Shown piece after piece: positions 11,370-23,483 of a stretch of DNA of 64,000 nt. The stretch covers positions 2,544,001 through 2,608,000 of the forward strand of contig NC_089735.1 of NCBI RefSeq assembly GCF_035083965.1, written 5' to 3'. Origin of the DNA: Branchiostoma lanceolatum. Lineage: Eukaryota > Chordata > Leptocardii > Amphioxiformes > Branchiostomatidae. Positions within the stretch are counted from its first letter, which is position 1. Each line of letters opens with the position of its first letter. Made by a program: the position numbers and the translations under genes. The notes beneath the pieces were generated by a model. That model was not told the origin of the DNA, did not search any database, and worked only from the letters and a program-made list of their open reading frames with translations.

Positions 11370-11660
11370 GGTACCGGCTGTGCCCTCGGCCTGCCCTGGC
11401 GACCTCGTTTCCCCCACCGAGCTCTTTCGCAAGGGTCGGAACTCTACTCCGCAACTTCGGCGCCTCCAGGAGCGACTACCGGCTGTCTCCGCCCTCCCAG
11501 AGTTGTTTCTGGCGCAGCTGCCGAGTCAAACCGTCGGGAATCTGTCGTAGAGCCGTCCGATCGTGTCGGGGCTGGCGATCGTGGCCACTTCGCGCGCAGA
11601 GACGGGACTTCCTCACGATCTGGCAGCCATCATGGCGTCTGCTTCCTCATGGACTTAAAT
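11370..11660 (-). promoter_or_regulatory. PTEN 5' leader and GC-rich promoter region
   Basis: The 290 bases upstream of the PTEN start are rich in CpG and contrast with the AT-rich DNA on both sides (for example 11660-12300). This suggests an unmethylated promoter with the transcription start inside it. No TATA box is evident. The transcription start itself cannot be read from sequence. The frame of PTEN stays open up to an ATG at 11432, so an N-terminally extended form is possible. Confidence 0.5.
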
Positions 11661-12960
11661 TAATATATCCCTCCGCCAAAATCTTTTAAAAATTCTCTAA
11701 ATTCACATCGACCTTCCGGGTACCGAAACGATGTAAATAACGAATGATTTATTTATATTTTATATACTGCACTGATGCAATTTTGTCCTGAAGGGTTGAA
11801 TCGTGCACTTTGGGCGCCCTCTTGGGGTTCTATTTTCAGACGGATGGATTTAGGATGAAAACCGCCCATGTGACTTTAAACTCGCGGTGCCTGTCGGGAA
11901 GGTTTCCAGGCGCCGGGCGGTCGCGCATCTGTCAGAGTCGACAAATTCAAACTTTTATTGTTCCTTCAAACTTCGTAAAAAATTGAAACCGCGGAATCCG
12001 CGAAGGACTTACTCGTTAGGAAAACAACCGTCAGTATCGTGTCGTTTATTGACGTTTGATATTGCGATATACTCTTGCCATAGAGATTACTTTCCTGAAA
12101 AGCGTATCTTCATACATATCTTAGGATGCAGTCGGATAACTCTCATTGTAAAAGCGATATATTATCTGGAATACAATCTTAAATAAATCCCAGGAGTCAT
12201 TAAAAAAGATACATGTAGATTTTTTTACTTTCCCACAATACCGGCTTGGCGGGTCTAGTGCTTTCCTTTTTTTAGATTGTGATCAGTTTCTTATTCCTTT
12301 TTTCATTTTTTTCCATTTTTCTCGCCGCAGAACAAGGCTTCAAAAGACGGCTGATCATATATACTCTAATTAGAAAGGTGTTTTGAATCTCGATTCCAAA
12401 TTCGCTACTAACAGAGCGTAGCTATCAAAGATGCGCACCCACTGAAAGTCTATGTACTTTAATAGAGACTCTGTGCTTATCTGATAATCATTGAGATTGA
12501 ACAAAAGTAGAATCGAAAACAACAACCCGCGAAAAGACGAACAAAAGCCAACGGAAATAGGTAAATAGTAAGGACAACCTCAAGCCAACCTTACACACTC
12601 ACGCCTAGTTTTAGAACTTTATTCGAGCCCACACTCAAAGCCAACCGAAATCTTACATCTGCTTGGAGATTATTTTATTAGTTACCTGACACCTGCCAGC
12701 GCAGGTGCGTCGACGGAAGGTGTCTGGACAGGAGAATTCCCCAGGTGTGCTTCGCGACAGGTGCCAGACGACCCCAGGCGGGGGCACACTCCTCAGATGA
12801 AGCCGATAGGAATATTATGTTCACAGCTACAGATGAGAGATTTATTTCGACTGTTCGATGGGTAAATGAAAGTGTGGGCGGCGAGGAGATCATTGAAATT
12901 GATCCAGAAACAACAGAGACATGATCGACCAAAGTTAGGTTTCCAAACTTTTTGTGCCGA
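11661..12960. other. Intergenic, nothing identified
   Basis: AT-rich upstream flank of PTEN up to the first foldback element at 12964. The DNA is less repetitive than the surroundings and could hold regulatory sites, but none is specific enough to name. Confidence 0.4.
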
Positions 12961-12963
12961 GTG

Positions 12964-13124
12964 TAGTCTCCAAGCAGACCTACGGGTTGGCAAAGACCGT
13001 ATCCAACAGGCAGAAGGAGTTTTCATAGCCAACCCAAGTCTCATAGCCACCCAAGATTGCACTATAAGCTCCTTCTTCCAGTTGGATACGGTCTTTGCAA
13101 TCTATTGGGTCTGGTTGGAGACTA
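12964..13124. mobile_element. 161-bp foldback element with TAGTCTCC ends
   Basis: Begins TAGTCTCCAAGCAGACC and ends GGTCTGGTTGGAGACTA. The inner arms (AAAGACCGTATCCAAC and GTTGGATACGGTCTTT) also pair. A 7-bp direct repeat, CCGAGTG, flanks it (12957-12963 and 13125-13131). Related copies lie near 19389-19545, 34125-34180, 53445-53605 and 54925-55040. Confidence 0.7.
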
Positions 13125-13201
13125 CCGAGTGTACAATCGCGCCTGACGCACTGCAATTCCAAAGCGACATCTATCAACAGATCTTTGAATTGCAGCGCAC
13201 A

Positions 13202-13242
13202 ACTACTCTCCAAGCAGAGGTTGGTCTGCTTGGAGTGTAGCC
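13202..13242. mobile_element. Short foldback remnant with CTCCAAGCAGA ends
   Basis: CTCTCCAAGCAGAGG and TCTGCTTGGAG face each other around a few bases. This is the same end motif as the element at 12964, with the interior almost entirely missing. Confidence 0.5.
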
Positions 13243-13279
13243 CACAACAGCCTTTTACCAAGGACATACATGCATTGCA

Positions 13280-13356
13280 TAGCATACCTATTATAGCTCC
13301 CAAGTCTATTTGCGGAGAGAGACTCGGGAGCTATAATAGGTCTGGATTCCAGGCTA
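13280..13356. mobile_element. 77-bp palindromic MITE with 9-bp target duplication
   Basis: The element starts TAGCATACCTATTATAGCTC and ends ...CTGGATTCCAGGCTA; it is related to the element at 3125 (shared CCTATTATAG and GGATTCCAGGCTA). The flanks are the identical 9-mer TGCATTGCA at 13271-13279 and 13357-13365. Confidence 0.8.
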
Positions 13357-13391
13357 TGCATTGCACGCATATTGACTATGGCCGTACACAA

Positions 13392-13578
13392 TAGCCTCTG
13401 CCAGGCTCCACAGACGGCTGAAAAAAATAGTCGAATAGGCAGATAACATGCCACAGGAGTTAGTCTGCCAAAGGTCGCATCTGTAACTCCTTCAGCGGAC
13501 TAACTTGATAAATGTTAGCCATCTATTTTGCCAATTTCTACTATTTTTCCAGCAGCCCATGGAGCCTGGTAGAGGCTA
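13392..13578. mobile_element. TAGCCTCT-type palindromic MITE
   Basis: Starts TAGCCTCTGCCAGGCTCC and ends GGAGCCTGGTAGAGGCTA. The interior holds ATAACATGCC and the TTGCCAATTTCTACTATTTT block that marks this family. The flanks are CGTACACAA and CGTACACCC (7 of 9 bases match), a decayed target duplication. Confidence 0.75.
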
Positions 13579-13740
13579 CGTACACCCTTGAGACCAGATG
13601 ATGATGAAATTTCTCAAAATCATTTAGTTTGTTCCAGTTCCTTCTGACTGAATCATCTCTGGTTAATAGTAATCTTTTATTAAACATACTTGTTATTAAC
13701 TACTAGTATTTGTTGATAAACATGATTGTTGTGTATGCAC

Positions 13741-14061
13741 TAGCCTGGATACCAGACCTTTTGCGCTAGACGATAACCCCTTTTTGGAAGCACATCATAT
13801 GTGATATAGAGTTTGCACCCAGACTCTCTTGGCAGCCGATCTCTGATATCCCAGGGTGAGAGATAATAAGGGGCCGTGTGCTAAGCTATGGGAGAGACGG
13901 ACGGAAAGACTGTGGTGGCGGGGCAAGTTGCTTCCCCTGCCGGAGGATTAGCGACTGTAGCGCGGTGGTCTGGAACTAATCTCCAAGCAGCTCTGGCTAG
14001 CATATACGATTTTTGGTGCACCGTGTAGATCTGCTTGGAGATCAGTCTGGAACCCAGGCTA
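13741..14061. mobile_element. TAGCCTGG-type MITE with nested foldback
   Basis: Starts TAGCCTGGATACCAGACC and ends GGAACCCAGGCTA. The flanks are TGTATGCAC and GGTATGCAC (8 of 9). A second element with CTCCAAGCAG ... CTGCTTGGAG ends lies inside at about 13979-14042. Confidence 0.7.
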
Positions 14062-14293
14062 GGTATGCACCAGTCCTGTGTGTTTTGTCTTATTTATACT
14101 GGTTAACTCCACACAGGTTTGTGTTGTGTTGGCCTTCTTGTTGTCTCATCTCATTGAAATGGTGATATTTCAGCAACTCTTTACTTGAGGTGACAAAGAT
14201 TTACCTTTAGTTCAAAACTTTTTCCAACAGCACCATAGAACAAAAGGCTGGGAAAAAAACACAACAAACCTATATCCCTGGTACATTAAGGTT

Positions 14294-14299
14294 TTTATT
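14294..14299 (-). terminator. Candidate poly(A) signal of the FAM47E-like gene
   Basis: TTTATT on the plus strand is AATAAA on the minus strand, about 510 bases downstream of the stop codon at 14806. The DNA between stop and signal is AT-rich and has no obvious transposon, as expected for a 3' untranslated region. Not confirmed by any transcript. Confidence 0.4.
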
Positions 14300-14805
14300 G
14301 TACAAAGTCTTAATCTCAAAACCTGAGCTGTACTCAGACTGGTATCCAAGTGATGCAGAGTTCTTATAATTGTGTTCACAAACAGATGTCATCATGACAT
14401 CAATTCACAAGGCTCCACTAAGGATTTCCTTTAGTTTTGATTATTGGCAGTACCATTACAACTTGGAGGCATCAAATGAAATGCTGAAAAGCCAAACAAA
14501 TCTTGCCCCCAAATCATTCATGCATAGTGTACATACTGTCATCTATAATGTTTGTATAACTGTGACTTGTTTCCAATCCTTTTGTGAAATCTAATGTAAA
14601 ACAGTGCTGGTTTTATGTATTGGTTTGGATGTTCATATTTTGAGGAATATCTTGGGCAAAAAATGCATAGGTTCTCAACAACTGCTTATCCCTTCCAAAT
14701 CTCTTGAACAACCTGACAAACATTCCACAAGTGACATTGAGTACGTGTACTATTTATTCACACAAAGCAGCATAAACAGTTCTCAATAGTACTGCCATGT
14801 ACAGT

Positions 14806-17154
14806 TCATTTCCTTCGCGAGGGCCCCCCTACCGTCATACTGGACATGGATCTACTGTTGTCGCTCGACTGCAGCGCTCTCTGTTGATATTCAGCCACGC
14901 GCTGCAAGAACTCGGGCTTACGAACAATTTTCTTCTCAATGAATTCATTAAAGGCCGATGCCCCGTGCATTTGGGACAACTGCGCGTCCAAGTCTCTACT
15001 TTTCTTCTTGGCCTCTGTTGTGTCTTTGTCGCTGAGTTCGTTCGGATCTTGTAGCGGCTCCGTGGCCAGTCGTTTCTTCCACGTGGTGGGCTCCAGGTAC
15101 CAGGCGCCGTACTTGACCTTGACCCAGCTGGGCTTGTAGGTGTCGTCCGGCGCCTGGTGTCTAGTTACCTGCATGTCCGTCGCGGGGATGCTCTTAGCCA
15201 CAACTGGCTCGGGAGAAACGTTCGTGGACATGCGCAGCTCCGGCGGCACGTTGGTGAGCTCTACCACGTGGATGGGGACGGACAGGGCAGGCTTGGTCTC
15301 GTAGCCGCTGGCGAAGAGACTGGTGATGGTGGATTCTTCCACGTTGTTGCTCTCCCCACCCAAGCTTGCACACCAGTCGCAGAAGTCTTTGGTCACCGCC
15401 TTGAGGCGCTCGTCTTGCGAGGGTGACATGGAACGCTTCTTCCCCGCTTTTGTCTCTTCGGGGGGTGTTTCTTCCTTCAAGAAAAGCCACTTGTACGGGT
15501 TCCTAGCTTTGGAGTCTAAATCTTCTGTAGCTTCAGTCACCTCTGTCACCGTCTGTACCTCCTCCTCTTCCTCCTTAATCCTGTCCTGTGATTGGCTGTT
15601 ATCCTCCACATCCTCTTCCTCCTCCTCGAGTATCTCATCATCGAATTCGCTCCCCAGGTTCATCTCCGGGTCTAAGACGTCCACGACTTCTTCAAACAGA
15701 TCTGGGGGCATGCAGTCCTCCAGGTGCGGGTACAGGGCCAGCGGATGCTGCAGGAGACCATACTCCAGCTCATCGATGTGGCTCCGCCTGTTCTGTTGCC
15801 GGGGCAACGACTTGGAGTACACCTTGAGGGAACGGAGAATGATAGAGGAGTTAACAATCAAATTTTGCACACAACGTAGAGAAAAACATAACAATATGAT
15901 ATTGATATCATTCTTTATTTTTCTTAAACATCCAGTTACATGTTATGTCCTAGCCTCTAACAGGCTCCACAGGTCGCTGGGAAAATAGCCAAATAGACAG
16001 GTAACATGCCAGAGGAGTTAGCTAGTCAGGGAGTGCAGTTTGCAACCCACAGAAACTGTATTTTTGGCCAGCTAACTCCCCTGGCATGTTATATCTATTG
16101 GACTAATTTCTAATATTTTTGCATCGACCTATGGAGCCTAGTATTGGCTAAATGTGCCAGTATTGATTTGTTCTTCCACTTCATTCTAGTGACACTGAAG
16201 AAGTGTGATGGATGTCTGACTATATTTCCATTTTGAGATAGCTTTAATACCTTTACTGCTTTTTCATAACACTTTCCTTGTTGCTATTGATCCCTTAGCT
16301 TGAAAGTTCAAACTCTTTCTAGCTATTGTTCCCTTGTTACTTTTAATTTGCGATGATTGGCCCAAAAATTTGTAATAACCTTATACTACCAACTAGATTT
16401 GGGGTGAATCAGCCGTTTTGGGGTTACAAACCCAAAATGGGTGGGTAAGAAAGGGTAACAAGGGGTACCTCATTGTTCTCTCCTGGGCTGATTATGCAAG
16501 TTTTGGGTGAAACCCCATGCGTTTACTTTGCAACAGAACACAATGGAAAAGTACCCATTTTTACCCATGCAATTACAACACCTCCTCTACGAAGTGTGAA
16601 TCGGGGCGCATGTCTGTATGGCTAGTATTTGGAAATACAATGTACTGATCTTCTTCTTCTGATGACCATGATAATAACAAAACAAAACAAAACTAGGGAC
16701 TAAAATGAAGCATAAAAAGTGCATGAGTCCAAGAAAAGTCACGTATAAAAACTCCATTGGTATGTTGTTGTTGTTATCCTTGTTTTACCAAGTATTGTTA
16801 CATGCATGGGGAGGGGGGCATGTGAACAGTACAACAACCTACCATTTCTTCCTTCGTGAACACCGGGCCCCTGTGCTCCCTCCTTCCGGGAGACTCGCCC
16901 CCAGTCCCGCTGATGACCGGCCCGGGTCCCTTGTCCCCCTTGACGATCCCCTCGTCCTGTGAGGGCGGCTTGCCGTCCCGAAAGTCGTCCATGCCCGGGC
17001 GGAGAAAGGTCCAAGCCTTCCCGTGCAGCATCCTGACTTTGTCCCCTCGCTTGGCGTACTTGGTGTGTAGCCTCTCCTTCCACCACGGCTGTTCCCGGAT
17101 CTTTTCCCCCGTCACCGTGCGAACCAGGGACAAGTCGTACTTATTCTGGGCCAT
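14806..17154 (-). CDS. FAM47E: FAM47E-like protein, two exons, complete
   Basis: Exon 1 is 17154-16843 (104 codons, donor ATG|GTAGGT). Exon 2 is 15822-14806, after a pyrimidine-rich acceptor ending TCAAG; the join is phase 0 and gives 442 residues, close to vertebrate FAM47E (about 390). Family landmarks in order: WWKERL and FLRPGMDDFRDGKPP near residues 30-70; HPLALYPHLEDCMPPDLFEE after the splice; an acidic stretch; YETKP; YKPSWVKVKYGAWYLEP and WKKRLATEPLQDP; a closing HGASAFNEFIEKK. Human FAM47E has been linked to PRMT5 and histone arginine methylation; that role is transferred by homology. The start at 17154 has a good context (AAGATGG). An in-frame ATG at 17232 would pass through a donor-like GTAAGT, so I reject it. 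The acidic middle (DEILEEEEEDVED) is low-complexity. Confidence 0.9.
15953..16149. mobile_element. TAGCCTCT-type palindromic MITE, diverged
   Basis: TAGCCTCTAACAGGCTCCAC opens it; the right arm is GGAGCCTAGTATTGGCTA. The interior arms pair around ACATGCCAGAGGAGTTAGC and GCTAACTCCCCTGGCATGT. It lies within the single intron of the FAM47E-like gene. No clear target duplication remains. Confidence 0.65.
16141..16218 (+). mobile_element. Truncated fragment of the hammerhead-bearing repeat
   Basis: TTCATTCTAGTGACACTGAA GAAG and GTGATGGATGTC match the segment leading into the hammerhead-like core at 4950-4990, but the repeat stops before the second half of stem II and the GAAAC block. It is a dead fragment. 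Confidence 0.5.
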
Positions 17155-17330
17155 CTTGGATCCACACTTACGATGAAACGAAAAGAAACTGAGGAAAACT
17201 TCCCGAACCTTGCACACTGCCTGTCCGTCCAAGATGGCGGCGGGTTATGGTGTTGTTGTTGTTGGCAACGCCAGGGTGACGCACAGCTCGTCACCAGGGT
17301 ACTGTCGGACAATACCCTGGGTTCGAGATC
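17155..17330. promoter_or_regulatory. Putative promoter region upstream of the FAM47E-like gene
   Basis: A short GC-rich stretch directly upstream of the FAM47E start contains AAGATGGCGGC at about 17231, a YY1-like core motif (AAGATGGCGGC) common in animal promoters, and a run of GTT repeats. It lies where the minus-strand promoter should be. No plus-strand gene is seen to its right, so a bidirectional role is not supported. Confidence 0.35.
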
Positions 17331-18064
17331 GGCAAAGTTTGCAAAGGCGTCCAGATATTTGTCGCTACTAGAATCGGTTTATTGGGACGTCCTCTAGGAT
17401 AGGAACTAAAGTTGGAGTCCCTGTGTTTGAGGAAAGACACCTCTCTAGCACGTTAAACTTAAAGATCCCACCGCATTTATCGAAAAGAGTAAGGGTCCGA
17501 CGACGGATCCAACCTCACAGCCTTTACTAAACTCCTGTGTTGCGCCTGAAGCCGTTTTATTATTATATATATATTTAACTTTTAACAGGTTATGCGCTGC
17601 AAACAAAAAACATCCGTAAATGGCAATTGAAACAAAGGAAATTGAAACTGAAGTGCCAGTGTATGTGTACGTGTCCAGGGACACCTGAAAAACAGGCCGC
17701 AGGCCTGAGCTGTGATTTCCCTGGTAAAATAAATAAGATGAAAATGAAATGAAATGAAATTTTGATAACGTGTGACAAAAAAAAACAAGCAACAAAAAAC
17801 TATATCTCCATTTTTCACGGAGATAATAAGAATTCCTTGGTCTTTACAGAAGTAAAGTTAATGATTGGAAGTCCCCACGTTGCCATAGACAACGACAACA
17901 ACAAGGAAATAGTGTGACTTCTGATATGAAAATATTTGTCTGGTTCACTCCACTTGTCCGAACACCTGATTCTCACCTGCTGCACGTTTGTAAACACGGC
18001 CACGCTCTCTGCACATGCCATCACGACACATGGGCGGAAACCTAGCTTCCGTAGCAGGCTTCCT

Positions 18065-18090
18065 GGGGGGGGGGGGGGGGGGGGGGGGGC
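18065..18090 (+). repeat. Poly-G run
   Basis: About 26 consecutive G residues; assembly length may be unreliable. It directly precedes a LINE 3' end. Confidence 0.85.
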
Positions 18091-18112
18091 TTATAATCAA
18101 GCAATGATTCAA

Positions 18113-18285
18113 AACGTAGGTTACTTCATTTTCCGCTGCCTTCAAAAAAGAAGTCAACCCCAACCATAGTCAACCATAGTTAACATAGAACTTTCACAGT
18201 AGACTAGATAACTATTTCGATTTCCATGTGTCTCTATGTACCTGTCTGCAATTAGCCTTTGGGCATGAATTTGCAATAACGTTTG
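18113..18285 (+). mobile_element. LINE 3' end, same family, plus strand
   Basis: It encodes VGYFIFRCLQKRSQPQP and a stop, then TTAGCCTTTGGGCATGAATT TGCAATAACG. The 5' side is cut off just after the poly-G run. Confidence 0.65.
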
Positions 18286-18475
18286 ATTACAATACATTCT
18301 TTTCGTACTGGGTCGTTTGTGAAGCCAGCCCGTAACCATGAGGCCAAATGGTTACGGGCTGGTTGCACAGACGACCCAGTACGAAAAGAACTCATCAGCA
18401 AAAAGTGTATTATAAGCCCCCAAAAAGGGCCCAGAGAGCCTGCTATGGAGGCTAGCGGAAACCAAACAACTGGGT
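18241..18475. mobile_element. Composite palindromic element
   Basis: Arms CTTTTCGTACTGGGTCGT (18299-18316) and its reverse complement (18371-18388) pair, as do AGCCAGCCCGTAACCA and TGGTTACGGGCTGGTT. The right part (GGGCCCAGAGAGCCTGCTAT, GGAGGCTAG) is one arm of a TAGCCTCC element; the same arm occurs at 50393-50425. The left part overlaps the tail of a LINE 3' end. Confidence 0.55.
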
Positions 18476-19904
18476 ACGGTCTCTCAAACAACTGTCTTTC
18501 GTGCAGTGAACTGCGAACAACTCTCTGAGGATAAGTGGAGCTAGTGTTGATCTATTCTGACTCTGTCGACAATCCTATCCAGTTGTTTAATTTAGTTTAT
18601 GTAATCAATGAGGTTTTAGAATCTCCTTGGTATAACCAAGGACTATATAATGTCCTTGGTATAACACACTTCTAGTATCCTAGGATCCTGTCAGGGACAT
18701 CCTATAACATGTCCTTGGTCCTATAAACTTCATCAACGTAGGCTGGAGACTAATTTGAACTCAACACTTAACCTCATCACCAGACGTCGTGACTTCACTA
18801 AGCCCACCTGCCTCTTTCCCATGTTTTCTTTTGTAAATACGGGCAGGCAAGTTCAGGCACTAGACATAAGTACTAGTGCATACGGTATCGTTCGAGCACG
18901 ACCAACCATTCTCCTACTAACGTCAGTTCCAGAGGGCCAGAGAAATTAGCGAGAGACTATGTTCATATCGGGCGACCACTTGTAAGTTTGTATGTTGGTC
19001 TAAACTATACCTATGTTTTCGTTGATGAAGGTTAGATATCCAGGATATTCCTGGTAGTAATATACGCTCACGATCAAGTAACTCTTATCTTGCGTATAGC
19101 TATTTTAGTAAGTGGATTGTGATCAGTATAATTACTGTCGTATAGTATCATTTATGATGCTACACTTTGAATTTCGGGCTAGCGCTTGCACTGTCAACTT
19201 CTGCATAGATCCCGAAAAAATGGATCCACTGATCGTGATGTTCTAAATGTGGAGGAGTGAGTTTGACTTTGACTGCCTGGCAGTTCCAAAACAAAACGTG
19301 TGTGAGTTGCCCAGTCTTAATTTTGAAGAGCTTCTACGGTAAAATCTTGTCACAGTAGTTCTTACGAAAAAACGACGTATAAAAGGTCCCGTGGCTAATC
19401 TACAAGCAGATCTCCACGGTGCCAAAATCGTACAAGCTAGCCAGAGAAGCTCCAGTCAGCCAGAGAAGTTGTCAGGCACCGTCGGGTTGCAATAAAAACC
19501 TTCTGCCAGTTGGATACGGCTTTTGCAACCGTCGGGTCTGCTTGGAGACTACTCGTGGCCTTCGAGGCTGTAGGGGCGGTGGATTGTTAATTAAGTCACG
19601 GTGTCTAGGACACGGCAATGGAAGGCAGAGCCCATCCCTCTCCTTTCACCGCCTTTTAACTCCCCAACCGAAGTCAGGAATCCATTTTTACACCTGGGTG
19701 CGGGGTGAGGAAAGTTGTGTTGTGCCTCTCATGCCCAAGGACCCGACTTCTAGCCAGGAATGCAAAGGATCGAACCCGTGACCTCTCGATTTCGTGTTCG
19801 CTAGCCTAGCCAGTTGACGTAGTCGGGTTCGAACCCGGGACTCTTCTAGTCCCCACCAAGCCTACACACTCTACGTGCTTACCAAATGAGCTAGTGGGAC
19901 TTGA

Positions 19905-20290
19905 TGCATGTCCCCGTGGCGCAAGGGGTAACGCAACCCCGCTGCATTGCCATCTGGATCAAATTCCGTGGATCCGAAGGGCCCGCGTTCGAACCTCAGT
20001 GGTCGACTCGAGCTCGGACATGTTGTAAGGGATTGCATTCGTCATTTCGGATGGTGACGTAAAGCCGGCGGCCCCGTGTATGAGGGAGCTTTGGGCGTAA
20101 GCCTCGAGCGTCAAACCTCTGCACGTAAAAGAACCCAACACACTTATTGAGAAGAGTTGGGGTGACCCGGTGTGCTTGGCCAAAAACGCGAGCCGAAGCG
20201 AAGCCGCATTGCACTACCACTAGGTACATGTACTTGAAAAAGCATCATGACATGCTTCACCTCAATTGAGGATGACTGCTTTACCTTTTT
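19905..20290 (+). mobile_element. tRNA-derived SINE, nearly full length
   Basis: The head is CCCCGTGGCGCAAGGGGTAA (box A) and CGTTCGAACCTC (box B). The body has GTAAAAGAACCCAACACACT and GAGAAGAGTTGGGGTGACCC. The 3' unit is GAAAAAGCATCATG ... CCTCAATTGAGGATGACTGC followed by TTTACC and T-rich DNA. Partial copies: 20515-20610, 20625-20735 and 45690-45898. A truncated relative with a different tail is at 31390-31565. Confidence 0.7.
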
Positions 20291-20514
20291 TTTTAGCCAC
20301 TCGGCCATTTGACGCCTTGCGAAAGTAATTGTTTCCAAATCACCGTCACCGAAAGTAACTGGTGAATGCTCTTAATCTACTTCACGGTATTACCGTTAAG
20401 TTATCTTTCTCAGATGTTTTACTCACACAAATTCGTCCTGTTCTTGATCAGCACTGAGACAGGGAAAGTCGTATGTGAGTCAAATAGTAGTAGAAAGCGT
20501 TTAGTTATACATGT

Positions 20515-20735
20515 ATAGCGTGGCCATAGCCGTATTGCATTATATTACCACTAGTACTTGAAAAAGCATCACGCTTCACCTCAATTAAAGATGACTGCTT
20601 TACTTACTTTTCTTTGGTGTGGGTTTATGAACGCGAGCCGTGGCGAAGCCGCATTGCACTACCACTAGCTACTTGAAAAAGCATCATGCTTCACCTCAAT
20701 TGAGGATGACTGCTTTACCTTACCTTTATGAACCG
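20515..20735 (+). mobile_element. Two SINE 3' fragments in tandem
   Basis: 20515-20610 and 20625-20735 each carry CCGTATTGCATT/CCGCATTGCACT, ACTTGAAAAAGCATCA and CTCAATT.A.GATGACTGCTT, the 3' unit of the SINE at 19905. Neither has a head. Confidence 0.6.
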
Positions 20736-22222
20736 TGTGGTCGCGTCATCTAGCGATTTATATACAAACTGCAAGATAACTACACCCGCATACTGAACCA
20801 CGTGACTAAACGTTGACGCAACATTACCTGCAGTCACCTGTCACTGCCTGCGGCTCCGTAAGTTGGACGATGAGATCCGTACCAGGTGGCCAGGTTGTGT
20901 GGTGGTGGTTTTACTAACTAAACATCTCCATTCGTTTGTGTTACTCCCACTTCAAGAAGCCCTGTCCAGGCACACAGGTACACTCCCAAAACAACAGCGA
21001 AGAACAACATTTCAGCGTAGTGAGGTAAGAATTGTCGACAGAAATCGTCACGATTTGTTTCGATGTTGTTTCTATATTATCATCAGCGCTGATTTTTTTG
21101 TGTGGTCGCTCCGGTGGCATTTCTTCCCTCTCACAGTTTCGTATAGAAAAACGTTTTCCAGGTCGCTTGTACTGCTAGAAAGCGCCTTTTCTTTTGTTGT
21201 GAACGCCTGGATACCAGAGCAAAGTTCGCCACATGCAGACAACATCACTAGGCACCCAGGCTCGATCGAGGGATATGATCTGGTGTATAGATTACATGTA
21301 GTGTGTGTCTTTTTTTAAAGTATTGAGTCGAACTTCACCAAAACGAGCGTAAGGATTATGTAAGGTAAGAAAAGAAAAGTAGGACGAGGGGAAAATTCCG
21401 TTCTAAGTTGTGCACACATCAGAAGAGGCCTTATCTCTGACAAACGCGTTAAAGATGGGGGATGAAAGAGACAAATGTGGGTCTAAGTTTGCTTTGCCGG
21501 ACGCGCGGTAAAGGCCCATTCATTCTGAGCACACTGGTGCGACTTTGTTCTGTAAGGACCGGTGTTTCCAACTAATTCCTGTGACCCCATTCGATTTCTC
21601 CCGTCCCAAAATGGAACTAATTACGTAAAAACATACCCAGTGCGCTTGGAGCGAACTTTGAAGTTATGCTGTCTTGATTGCTTTCAAGTAATTACAAAAA
21701 GCTGTTGCACCGCCTCAGCTCTTTCATTGTCTGAGAAAAGTGTCTTTCTTGTAGTGACCAGTTGTTAAGTTTTGCTAGAAATACGACTGACGAAATGTTT
21801 GAACGTAGGGAATAGCGTCTGGAGACGTCTACATGAAGCTATAGCTAATGACGGGAGTTAATCGCTGGCCTGGTGCCCCTGTGCCCCCGGTGTAGGGATT
21901 TTACCGGGTCTCAATGCCGCTATTAAGCATTGGCTGCTTTCTACAGAGTGACAGACGATGTTTCAGACCATAGCTGCGTTCTCATCGTGAACGAAATAAA
22001 CGAATACTACCCCGTAAAAAAACCGTGTGCGCTTATTGAGCTGGGCGGGCGGGCAACACTCCAAGTACCGAGGAGATCTCGAGAAGCTTACGATGCCGGG
22101 CTGATACCAGGGTAGTCTTTGAGTAGAAGGCTTCAACAACATTCAGTGAACTATTCCATTGTGTTTCCCCCGATAAACGCGGTAGAGCAGCCCAAACTCC
22201 CTCGTGACAGGTAGCCAGGTAC

Positions 22223-22452
22223 TAGCCTCTACCAGGCTCCACAGGTCGCTAGAAAAATTGCAGAAATTGGCCAAATAGACGGATAACATGCCAAAGAAGT
22301 TAGTCTGCTATAGAAGATACAGTTTGCGACCTCCCCGTGGATGGACATATCGGACCCTCTCTCCGTAGCCGGCTCCCTTGGCGTACTATTCACTCTATTT
22401 GGCCAATTTCTACTATATTTTTCCGGCCATTCGCGGGGCCTGGTAGAGGCTA
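22223..22452. mobile_element. 230-bp TAGCCTCT-type MITE with 9-bp target duplication
   Basis: Opens TAGCCTCTACCAGGCTCC and ends GGGCCTGGTAGAGGCTA. The flanks GCCAGGTAC and GCCAGCTAC match at 8 of 9 bases. The interior ACAGTTTGCGACC is the empty version of the site occupied at 24733. Confidence 0.75.
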
Positions 22453-23483
22453 GCCAGCTACCATTCTTGCCTTCTAGACGTGTTGCGTTCCGAGCGGGCA
22501 CGCTGACTTGCATGCTGACGTCATACTCCCGTAACTATATGGAAAACAAATATCTGACAAATATTTGACTTTGTTTAACATGCTTATTTCAAGTGGTTCA
22601 TATTGTAGATAACTCACAAACTGATTTTGAAAAGGAAGACAGAAAGAAAGAAAGAAAGAAAGGTAGGTAGGAAGAAACGAGACAAGATGGAAGCCCTGAA
22701 AGAGAGCAAATACACGTACTTGCTACAACACTAACCGCCTTTAGTTTATAAAATCATTTGCTAATTTTAAGGGCACCATCTTGCAAGCGCCGCGTTTTGA
22801 TTTATTACAAAGAGTCAAGTTTTCATGTCGCTTATATAAAACCTCCTTGCTTAAATGAGTACGTTTTCTGATATATTATGATATCTTGATCAGTGTCATA
22901 ACGTAATATCAATGGAGATATTTTGATATAAAGATTTGTTAGCGATACTAAATTTTCCAGCGCAGGTCACAGATCTGATATCGCTGCACAGCAACGTGTG
23001 AAACAATAACTCCTTTTTTAACGTTTCATCTTTGATAAAGTAAAATATTTTAATACACCAGACAAAACCTTCACCTTGCCCACACCTGGCTTTGATGTGG
23101 CCGCCAGGTTATGTCTACCTGAAGAGAAATGTTCTCTCCTGTGTAAACTCACCTTTCAGATTTTGTGTTGTTTCAACACGTCAGCAAATTTACAGTTTCC
23201 TTATCTATAAAAACCACAACATTAATCTCGGGAGTGCGAACAAGTAATGGTCAGGTCGCTTTCGGAAAATGATTACTAATCGACATCATGGTTTGGCGTG
23301 ATTCGTTTCGAAATAAAACGTTTCCTTAATTCGTAAAAAATAATTACTCAAGTAACTTGATAAAATTTTGAAAGGCTTAAAATTAAAATTTTCGAAAATT
23401 GTATCCAGTTGCTTGAGTAACTACCTGGATGTCTAACCTTCATCAACGTTTCCTTAATCATTTAGCAAGCTTACTATATATAT

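Noticed and set aside
12980..13303. Cys-rich 107-codon frame resembling a secreted protein
   Set aside because: It runs across two MITEs and their target duplications, so the frame is an accident of palindromic DNA.
15194..15988. Open frames opposite and beside FAM47E exon 2
   Set aside because: Shadows of the real minus-strand exon; the FAM47 motifs are read only in the chosen frame.
18065..18090. G-quadruplex regulator
   Set aside because: A single uninterrupted G run next to a LINE end is more likely a replication-slippage tract, and nothing ties it to a promoter.
20863..21318. 151-codon frame on the plus strand
   Set aside because: No recognisable domain, overlaps no splice signals that would link it to other exons; likely chance.
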